From Acidobacteriota bacterium (GTDB lineage: Bacteria > Acidobacteriota > Thermoanaerobaculia > Multivoradales > JAHZIX01), in contig JAGQSE010000309.1 in NCBI GenBank assembly GCA_020439725.1, positions 1-5,643 on the forward strand: DNA of 5,643 nucleotides, given 5' to 3'. Below, one piece after another: positions 1-4,793 of this stretch; the stretch's first letter is position 1, and each line of letters opens with the position of its first letter. Both the position numbers and the translations under genes were made by a program. The notes beneath the pieces are model-generated. The model saw only the letters and a program-made list of their open reading frames with translations. It was not told the DNA's origin and made no database searches.

Positions 1-1190
1 TAGCGGCGGACCACCGTGTACGAAGCCGTGTCGACGTCGAGAGCGAAGGTCGAGTAGGGGTCGTCCTCGACGTCGACGAAGGGGTTGGTCCCCGCCGGGT
101 CGAAGAAGACGTCGCCATAGGCCTGGCCGTTGGGTTCGGTGGTGCCACCGGTGCTCGGCGGCTGGACCGGAGGGATGGCGGGCACGTCAAACACCAGGTC
201 CTCGTCCTCCCCCCGAGAGACTTCGAGGTTCTCTCGAAGCTCGGCCGGTTCTTCGAGTCGTCTGTACTCCGCGTCGACCTGTGCAGGCGCAGAGGGGGGA
301 GGGGGCGGAGCTGCCGCCTTGGGCTTGTCGGCGGCCGGGGCGGGCTCGGCGCTCGGTGGAGCGACCTTTCGCGCCGGTGCAGGGTAGCGTTCGGACTCCC
401 GGAGCTTCTTCCGCTCGAGACCGTCGAAGTCGGCGATCGGACTGGGCTTGCTCTGCGTCCCACCCGACTCACCGGCGGTCGTGGTCGATCCGTCGGCCTC
501 GATCGGGGGTTCCGGGCCGGCGATGCGGTCGATCTGCACGGCTTGGAAGCCGACCGAGAACTGCCCGTTTGCTCCCGCAGCCTGGCGGCGCGCCGCGTCC
601 GGTTCGATCGGATAGGAACCGCTACGGCTCCGGGGGCCGAGCGACGAGGCTTCGTCGTCTCGAGCGCCCGCATCGGCGCCCGCGGCGGAAGGCTTCGGGA
701 TCACCAGGACCGGCGAGACCTGCCTTGGGATCACCTGTGGAGGTGCGGGCGGCTCCGGCGCCGGCGGCGGAGCCGCCGCCTCGGTCTTGGCGAGCCGGTC
801 TGTTGCCTCGGTCGATACCTGTCCGGCGGCGGCCTGTTCAGTCGCCCGAGGTGGTGGGGCCGTGGCAGCGGCGGGTGATTCGCTGCTTCGCTCCGTGCCG
901 CGATCCGCGGCTGTTTCGGCGAGCGGAGCACTGCCCATCCGCTGCTGGACGCGGAGCGCGAGGAAACCTCCGCCGACGACCATGAGGAGGGCGGCGGCCG
1001 CAGCGAGCCAGCGGGGAGACCACCAGCTGGGCGAACGACTCGGAGGCGCCACCGCCGGGGGCATGTCGCCTTCGCCGGGCAGGTGATCCGGAATGTCGGC
1101 AAGCAGGCGCTCAAGGAGCTCATCGGGAGGCTCCGGCGTCTCGACGCTGGCGAGCCTCTCGGCGACGTCGTGTTCGCTGAAGCGGGTCAT
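1..1190 (-). CDS. YfbK-type VWA protein, membrane-anchored, C-terminus cut by window edge
   Basis: About 396 residues are visible and the gene continues past the left edge. It starts at an ATG that overlaps the stop of the sigma factor gene (ATGA) and is preceded by a strong GAGGAGG ribosome site 7 bases away, so the start is secure. Order: a charged N-terminus of about 60 residues containing DELLERLLADIPDHLP; one membrane helix at about 61-79 (WLAAAAALLMVVGGGFLAL); a Pro/Ala-rich linker to about 350; then FFDPAGTNPFVDVEDDP and STFALDVDTASYTVVRR. These last motifs are typical of the domain preceding the VWA domain in the E. coli YfbK family. The VWA domain itself lies outside the window. The topology implies an inside N-terminus and an outside VWA part. 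The N-terminal segment resembles the short cytoplasmic arm of anti-sigma proteins but lacks the HxxxCxxC zinc motif, so an anti-sigma role is inference. YfbK-type proteins are often encoded beside ECF sigma factors. Confidence 0.85.
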   Translation of the reverse strand, partial: MTRFSEHDVAERLASVETPEPPDELLERLLADIPDHLPGEGDMPPAVAPPSRSPSWWSPRWLAAAAALLMVVGGGFLALRVQQRMGSAPLAETAADRGTERSSESPAAATAPPPRATEQAAAGQVSTEATDRLAKTEAAAPPPAPEPPAPPQVIPRQVSPVLVIPKPSAAGADAGARDDEASSLGPRSRSGSYPIEPDAARRQAAGANGQFSVGFQAVQIDRIAGPEPPIEADGSTTTAGESGGTQSKPSPIADFDGLERKKLRESERYPAPARKVAPPSAEPAPAADKPKAAAPPPPPSAPAQVDAEYRRLEEPAELRENLEVSRGEDEDLVFDVPAIPPVQPPSTGGTTEPNGQAYGDVFFDPAGTNPFVDVEDDPYSTFALDVDTASYTVVRR

Positions 1191-1735
1191 GGCGAGTCCT
1201 CCTCGAGAGCAAGAGCGAGCAAGTGCAGGGCTTTCTTGAGTCGTTTGCGCACGGCGGCGGGGGTGATCCCCTCGCCGTCGGCGATGTCGGCGACGGAGCG
1301 CTCTCCCCAGAAGCGCGCGGTCACCGTGAAGCGCAGGTCCTCCGGTAGAGCGAGGACGGCGCGGCGCAGGCGGTCGCTTTCGCGCCCCAGGAGGAGCTCT
1401 TCTTCGAGGTCCGGTCCCGGGTCGGTAACCGGTGCCTCATCGTCAAGGGGCACCAGCCGGCGCGGGCGGCGGACGTGGTTCAGGAAGGCGTTGTAGGCGA
1501 TGCGGTAGACCCAGGTGACGAAGCGCGCCTCGCCCTGGAAGCGACCGAGGGAGGCCCAGGCGCGGCGATAGGCCTCCTGGGTCAGGTCGGCGGCAAGCTC
1601 GCCGTCGCCGCCGCACAAGCGGTAAAGCGACGCGTAGATCGTCCGATAGCTCGCCGCCACCAGCGTCTCCGCCGCACCACGGTCACCGGCGCGGAGCGCT
1701 GCCAGCAGCTGCACTTCGGTCGGGTCGGTGGTCAT
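1187..1735 (-). CDS. ECF-type RNA polymerase sigma-70 family sigma factor
   Basis: A protein of 182 residues, the usual size for extracytoplasmic-function sigma factors, which direct RNA polymerase to a small set of promoters. Region 2 spans about residues 22-92, with DLTQEAYRRAW (50-60) for core binding and FVTWVYRIAYNAFLNHVRR (72-90) for -10 recognition. A short acidic linker follows. Region 4 spans about 122-172, starting with LPEDLRF and with a helix-turn-helix around SVADIADGEGITPAAVRKRL. The recognition helix TPAAVRKRLKKAL departs from the common GTVKSR pattern. The start is uncertain: ATG 1735 gives the most typical N-terminus (MTTDPTEVQLLAALRAGD) but has no ribosome site. In-frame ATGs at 1777 and 1795 would add 14 or 20 residues, and 1777 has only a distant GGAG. 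The stop overlaps the start of the VWA gene, so the pair is translationally coupled and the VWA protein is a likely regulator of this sigma factor (inference). Confidence 0.9.
   Translation of the reverse strand: MTTDPTEVQLLAALRAGDRGAAETLVAASYRTIYASLYRLCGGDGELAADLTQEAYRRAWASLGRFQGEARFVTWVYRIAYNAFLNHVRRPRRLVPLDDEAPVTDPGPDLEEELLLGRESDRLRRAVLALPEDLRFTVTARFWGERSVADIADGEGITPAAVRKRLKKALHLLALALEEDSP
1198..1204 (-). promoter_or_regulatory. Strong ribosome binding site of the YfbK-type VWA gene
   Basis: GAGGAGG on the minus strand ends 7 bases before the ATG at 1190. It lies inside the last codons of the sigma factor gene. It fixes the VWA start and indicates that the two genes are translated from one message. 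Confidence 0.8.
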
Positions 1736-1880
1736 GGCGGAACGTCTTCGGCCGGGGCCGTCGGGGTTCCAGGACATGGCATGGGTCGTCTCCATGCCCA
1801 TTGGACACCGCAACGCGGCAAAAAGAAACCGCGCGGTGAAAGATGGTCGGGGGGAAGCGAGAAAGCCGACGGAGCGGAGC
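1736..1880. other. 145-base gap upstream of the sigma factor gene
   Basis: This gap separates the sigma factor from the methyltransferase gene; both are read on the minus strand. It should hold the sigma/VWA promoter unless transcription reads through. On the minus strand it contains the palindrome ACCGCGCGGT (1828-1837) followed by TTTCTTTTT (1819-1827), which looks like a weak terminator or an AT-rich promoter element in otherwise GC-rich DNA. I could not identify convincing -35/-10 boxes. The ORF is open across the first part, so the sigma N-terminus may extend into it. Confidence 0.5.
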
Positions 1881-1892
1881 TCAGATCCGCTC
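1872..1892 (-). terminator. Stem-loop across the methyltransferase stop codon, possible terminator
   Basis: GAGCGGA (1872-1878) and TCCGCTC (1886-1892) are perfect 7-base inverted arms around a 7-base loop that contains the stop codon. On the minus strand it is followed, about 5 bases later, by a short pyrimidine-rich stretch with only TTT rather than a real T-run. It could be a weak intrinsic terminator or a 3'-end stabiliser for the GAPDH/methyltransferase message. Confidence 0.3.
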
Positions 1893-3113
1893 GAGCTGTG
1901 CGACGGTCTCGAGATGCCCGGTCTGCGGGAAGAGATCGAGGACTGTAAGGCTGTCGAGGCGGTAATGCTCGCGCATCGCTCGCAGGTCCCGTGCCAGCGC
2001 AGCGCCGTGGCACGACACATAGGTGACCCGACGAGGCCGCTTGGTGGTGAGCGCACGCCGCACCTCGAGGGACAGCCCTGTCCGCGGCGGATCGACGACC
2101 ACGCGGTCGGCACCGCTCTCGATTCGACCGACCCAGCGCTCGACGGCCTGCGAGACCGCCTCGACGTTGGCGATGCGGTTGCGGCGCGCGTTGTTCTTGG
2201 CGTAGCGCACCGCCACGCGGTCGGCCTCCACCGCCACCACCCGCGAGTAGCGGCGGGCGAGGGGCAGGCTGAACAGGCCGGCGCCGCTGTAGAGATCGTA
2301 GGCCAGCTCGCCCTCGAAGGCGCCGACGGTCTCTTCGACCAGGGCCGACAGCAGGCCCCGGTGGCCCTGGAAGAAGCAGCGGGCGTCGTAGGTGTAGACC
2401 AGGTCGCCGACGCGGGTCTCGACGGGACCGTGGGGCAGCCCCTCGACCACCGGCGCCGTGGTCACCGCCCCGCCGTCCCCCGCCGCCAGGTCGAGCCGGC
2501 GTGGCGGCTTCTCGGGCAAACGCGCGGCGAGGGTCAGCAGCTGGCCCTCGAGCTCGGGGACGAGCACCGGACAGCGGTCGACGGGCACCAGCCGGTTGCT
2601 GCCGCGGGCGTGGTAGCCGATGCGGACGCCGTCCTCGGACGCCTCGGTGTGGAGCTGGGTGCGCAGCCGATAGGACCAGGGCTGGGCTGCCCGGACACGG
2701 ATCTTGGGGAGCGTCTCGAAACGGCCGATGCGGTGCAGGGTTTCCTTGAGCGCCTCGGCCTTGAGCCGGGTCTGGAGCGCGTCGTCGAGGTGCTGGAGGT
2801 CGCAGCCGCCGCATTCGGCGAAGTAGGGGCAGGGGGGCTCACGGCGGCCGGCGCCGGGCTCGAGGATCTCGACGATCTCGGCGCGGGCGTAGTCCGGCCG
2901 CCGTTCGACCAGGCGGACGCGAAGCCGGTCGCCGGGCGCGGAGCGCGCCACGAAGATCGGAATGCCGTCGAACCGCCCGAGACCATCGCCGCCGCCGACC
3001 AGCTGATCGATGGCGAGCTCGAGCTCGTCGACGGTGGCGAGGCGCGCCGCAGCGCTGGGCCGTTGTTCGGCCGGCTGCGGCGCCTTCCCCTCTTGCGGAT
3101 TCGAATCGCTCAA
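1881..3113 (-). CDS. rlmD: 23S rRNA (uracil-5-)-methyltransferase, RlmD/RumA family
   Basis: A protein of 410 residues that transfers a methyl group from S-adenosylmethionine to C5 of a uridine in 23S rRNA (U1939 in E. coli for RlmD). Order: a 28-residue low-complexity tail; a TRAM RNA-binding domain at about 30-85; iron-sulfur ligands Cys95, Cys101 and Cys104 (CPYFAECGGC) with Cys181 (RCPVL) as the fourth; FFQ at 247-249; SAM motif DLYSGAGLF at 273-281; DPPRTGL at 341-347; catalytic Cys368 in YVSCHGAALARDL; and general-base Glu402 in QTGHLETV. All core residues are present, so the enzyme should be active. The Asn that usually follows FFQ is replaced by His251 (FFQGH). The start is a TTG 7 bases after the GAPDH stop with no good ribosome site, so translation probably depends on the upstream gene. 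RlmD, RlmC and TrmA-like members cannot be fully told apart by eye; the four-Cys cluster favours RlmD/RlmC over TrmA. Confidence 0.92.
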   Translation of the reverse strand: MSDSNPQEGKAPQPAEQRPSAAARLATVDELELAIDQLVGGGDGLGRFDGIPIFVARSAPGDRLRVRLVERRPDYARAEIVEILEPGAGRREPPCPYFAECGGCDLQHLDDALQTRLKAEALKETLHRIGRFETLPKIRVRAAQPWSYRLRTQLHTEASEDGVRIGYHARGSNRLVPVDRCPVLVPELEGQLLTLAARLPEKPPRRLDLAAGDGGAVTTAPVVEGLPHGPVETRVGDLVYTYDARCFFQGHRGLLSALVEETVGAFEGELAYDLYSGAGLFSLPLARRYSRVVAVEADRVAVRYAKNNARRNRIANVEAVSQAVERWVGRIESGADRVVVDPPRTGLSLEVRRALTTKRPRRVTYVSCHGAALARDLRAMREHYRLDSLTVLDLFPQTGHLETVAQLERI

Positions 3114-3120
3114 GAGCGGC

Positions 3121-4185
3121 TCAGATCTCGCGATAGAGCCAGTGGCGGACGGCGTTGAGCCGCTCGCGGACGCTGGCCTGGTCGGGATCGATGAGCCACA
3201 ACGCCGCGGCGATCGACGACAGCAACGAGTTGCCGTCCTGGGGCGTGAAGCAGAAGCCGTAGATCGAACGCTTGCGCCGCACCATGAGCGTCGGCAGCAC
3301 GACGACGGTCTGCGACAGGATGCGGCCGTAGTAACCGTGGTCGCGACCGAAGCTGAAGATCAAGTTCGCCTGGTTCTTGTCGGTGACCGCCACCCGATGG
3401 TTGCCGCGCAGCCGCTGGATCACTTCCTCGACGTTGGTGTCGCGGTTCGTCTGCAGGTTGAACCAGATCGAGTGCATGTACTGGGTGTTGAGCTTGACCG
3501 CGCTCGAGAACACGTTCATGTCCTCGCCGAGGGTCGAGAACAGTGAATGGGCGTCGCGGGCGTGGTGAGTACCGAAGTCCGGGTCGTCATGCTTGCCGAC
3601 CTGCGGCGCCGGCACGAAGCTACCCACCTGGGTGATGTCGTTGGCCCGCCGCATACACACGAAGGTGCCCGACTCGAGGCTGTAGGTGCCGTCGTCCTCG
3701 TGACACAGCGTACGGATCAGCGTCGTGATGTTGTGGGTGTTGCACGACACCACCTGGATGAAGCGATCCTGCTCCGGGACCAGCGCCTCGTCGTTGACTC
3801 CACGGGCGTAGGGCTTGCCGAAGCCGAACTCGCTGCCCTGGGCGAGGAAGCCCTTGGGGCCGCTCAGATTCTGGTAGATCTCTTCCTTGTTGGTGTTCCC
3901 CGCCGGCGTGCAGTCGATGACCACCGTGGCGCGCTCGATGGCCTCGCGCGAGTCGAAGCTCACCGCGTGGCCCATCTTCTCGAACGCTTCCCGCCGGTCC
4001 GGATCGACCGCGAGCTTGGCACCACGCTGCATCAGATGGTTGATCTTGGCGCGGTCGGAGGCCAGAGGAGTGCGCTTGTGGAAGGTGACCTCGTCGATCC
4101 CCATCTTGTGGCCGAAGTCGGTGAACAGGCCGATGAGAGGCTCGCCGATGGTGCCGGTGCCGACGATATGGACGATGTTCTTCAT
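3121..4185 (-). CDS. Type II (archaeal-type) glyceraldehyde-3-phosphate dehydrogenase-like protein
   Basis: A protein of 354 residues. The family oxidises glyceraldehyde 3-phosphate with NAD(P)+ and phosphate in glycolysis, or runs the reverse in gluconeogenesis, in the cytoplasm. Visible: Rossmann motif VGTGTIGEPL (8-17); HKRTPL at 36-41, where archaeal enzymes carry a KTxP-type motif; ATVVIDCTPAGNTNK (86-100), matching the archaeal VDxxP strand; SCNTHN with nucleophile Cys148 (147-152); RRAND (179-183); Met237-His238 in NTQYMHS, aligning with the archaeal catalytic His of TLMHMH; and SFGRDHGYYGRI (278-289). Length is slightly above the archaeal norm of about 340. The pattern is not that of the usual bacterial GapA, whose motif is SCTTNCL. 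The ATG start is supported by GAGGAG three bases upstream. The gene is followed after 7 bases by the rRNA methyltransferase. Family confidence is good; substrate is inferred, and a related phosphorylating aldehyde dehydrogenase role is possible. Confidence 0.8.
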   Translation of the reverse strand: MKNIVHIVGTGTIGEPLIGLFTDFGHKMGIDEVTFHKRTPLASDRAKINHLMQRGAKLAVDPDRREAFEKMGHAVSFDSREAIERATVVIDCTPAGNTNKEEIYQNLSGPKGFLAQGSEFGFGKPYARGVNDEALVPEQDRFIQVVSCNTHNITTLIRTLCHEDDGTYSLESGTFVCMRRANDITQVGSFVPAPQVGKHDDPDFGTHHARDAHSLFSTLGEDMNVFSSAVKLNTQYMHSIWFNLQTNRDTNVEEVIQRLRGNHRVAVTDKNQANLIFSFGRDHGYYGRILSQTVVVLPTLMVRRKRSIYGFCFTPQDGNSLLSSIAAALWLIDPDQASVRERLNAVRHWLYREI

Positions 4186-4188
4186 CTT

Positions 4189-4194
4189 CTCCTC
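4189..4194 (-). promoter_or_regulatory. Ribosome binding site of the type II GAPDH gene
   Basis: GAGGAG on the minus strand lies 3 bases before the ATG at 4185. Spacing is short but the match is strong. It supports this start, which also gives the canonical MKNIVHIVGTGTIG nucleotide-binding N-terminus. Confidence 0.7.
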
Positions 4195-4226
4195 GCTATG
4201 CTTGTCCAGGTCGCCGCCGGGCGTCG

Positions 4227-4262
4227 CCGGCTAGTGGGAGACCCGAGAGCCCGGCTGGTGGG
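4227..4262. repeat. Short direct repeat pair with 24-base period upstream of GAPDH
   Basis: CCGGCTAGTGGG (4227-4238) and CCGGCTGGTGGG (4251-4262) match in 11 of 12 bases and start 24 bases apart, close to two helical turns plus a few bases. They lie 42-77 bases ahead of the GAPDH start. This arrangement could be a tandem operator, but chance in GC-rich DNA is possible. Confidence 0.4.
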
Positions 4263-4351
4263 CCCTTCGGCGTGCGGTCGGCTCGGTGGCGAGCCCCCGG
4301 GTGGCATGCTCCCTGCAGCGAAGCTCCGTGGTGCGGCGGGATGGTCCGGAT

Positions 4352-4367
4352 CACCGGTATGCCGGTG
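4352..4367. repeat. Perfect small inverted repeat upstream of GAPDH
   Basis: CACCGG (4352-4357), loop TATG, CCGGTG (4362-4367). There is no T-run on either side, so it is not an intrinsic terminator. It lies next to the AT-rich patch upstream of GAPDH, so an operator or a leader hairpin is possible. Confidence 0.4.
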
Positions 4368-4460
4368 GCGGGAAAGTTAGGCTAGCACAGAACATCTCGG
4401 CCCGAGACCGCACCGTGGAGGATTCGGCGGCAGGCATGAAGGAAGCGGCGAGAGCGAATC

Positions 4461-4482
4461 CGAGGTCGCCCAGGAGACCTCG
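4461..4482 (-). terminator. Hairpin downstream of the zinc-ribbon gene, possible terminator
   Basis: CGAGGTC (4461-4467) and GACCTCG (4476-4482) form a perfect 7-base stem with an 8-base loop, starting about 35 bases after the zinc-ribbon stop on the minus strand. No T-run follows, so any termination would be weak or Rho-dependent. Confidence 0.25.
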
Positions 4483-4517
4483 AACCGAATCGGCCCATGC
4501 GGCGACGGAGACCGCGG

Positions 4518-4793
4518 TCAGGCGTCCTCACCCTCGCCGTCCGCATCCCCCCACTCGCCGTGGCGACCGCCTCCACGCCAACCGGGATCGCGGCGAGCGA
4601 ACTCGTCGAGGTCGGCCGGAACCTCGAGGTAGGTCCTCGTCACCGCCGGATCGCAAGTGTCGTTCTCGCACTCGTAGGTGTAGACGTTCCATTCGTCGCG
4701 CCGGCTGAAGGCGCTCAAGGTCTGGTACGTGTTGCAGTTGCCGCACTTGATGGAGAGATTTCGAATGTTGATGGTCGACGGTTCCTGGCTCAT
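4518..4793 (-). CDS. Small zinc-ribbon protein of unknown function
   Basis: A protein of 91 residues. Four cysteines are placed as a zinc ribbon: Cys17-x2-Cys20 (KCGNC) and Cys42-x4-Cys47 (ECENDTC), separated by 21 residues with a beta-like pattern (TYQTLSAF, WNVYTYEC). The C-terminal third is acidic and glycine-rich (from about residue 70, GWRGGGRHGEWGDADGEGEDA), probably disordered. There is no signal peptide or membrane segment, so it is likely cytoplasmic. The start is secure: a GGAGG site lies 5 bases before the ATG, and the first cysteine pair follows soon after. I do not recognise a named family; binding of nucleic acid or a protein partner is a guess from the fold. Its ATG overlaps, on the opposite strand, the ATG of the plus-strand VWA gene. 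Confidence 0.8.
   Translation of the reverse strand: MSQEPSTINIRNLSIKCGNCNTYQTLSAFSRRDEWNVYTYECENDTCDPAVTRTYLEVPADLDEFARRDPGWRGGGRHGEWGDADGEGEDA
4738..4766 (+). promoter_or_regulatory. Candidate promoter of the plus-strand VWA gene
   Basis: TTGCCG (4738-4743), a 17-base spacer and TCGAAT (4761-4766) each match 4 of 6 sigma-70 consensus bases. Transcription would begin near 4773, giving a leader of about 19 bases before ATG 4792. The match is weak and lies inside the opposite-strand zinc-ribbon gene, so it is only a candidate. Confidence 0.2.

Larger units (their letters stand above)
4186..4517. other. 332-base non-coding region upstream of GAPDH
   Basis: No convincing gene is seen on either strand. 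It separates the zinc-ribbon gene from GAPDH, both on the minus strand, and should hold the GAPDH promoter and any zinc-ribbon terminator. Contents from left: the GAPDH ribosome site; a direct repeat pair at 4227-4262; a CACCGG/CCGGTG hairpin at 4352-4367; a relatively AT-rich patch around 4371-4395 (minus strand TGTGCTAGCCTAACTTTC) that could carry a -10 element; and a CGAGGTC/GACCTCG hairpin at 4461-4482. No clear -35/-10 pair could be assigned. Confidence 0.6.

Noticed and set aside
281..985. A 234-codon Arg/Pro-rich open frame on the plus strand
   Set aside because: It is a shadow of the Pro/Ala-rich linker of the YfbK-type VWA gene on the minus strand.
1819..1837. ACCGCGCGGT followed by TTTCTTTTT on the minus strand as an intrinsic terminator
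   Set aside because: The palindrome can form only about 3 base pairs around a 4-base loop, too weak for a confident terminator call; it is kept only as a note on the gap.
1736..2113. Upstream extension of the sigma factor to 308 residues
   Set aside because: The extra residues run through the gap and into the methyltransferase gene, are Arg/Ser-rich without motifs, and would make the protein far longer than an ECF sigma factor.
1728..3158. A 476-codon open frame on the plus strand
   Set aside because: It lies antisense to the methyltransferase gene, whose domains and catalytic residues are intact. The plus-strand translation is rich in Gly, Ala, Val, Asp and Arg without recognisable motifs, as expected of a GC-rich shadow frame.
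3547..4380. A 277-codon open frame on the plus strand
   Set aside because: It is antisense to the type II GAPDH gene and has no recognisable domain or ribosome site.
4510..4519. GACCGCGGTC palindrome over the zinc-ribbon stop codon
   Set aside because: A 10-base self-complementary site is expected by chance in DNA this GC-rich and leaves almost no stem once a loop is allowed.
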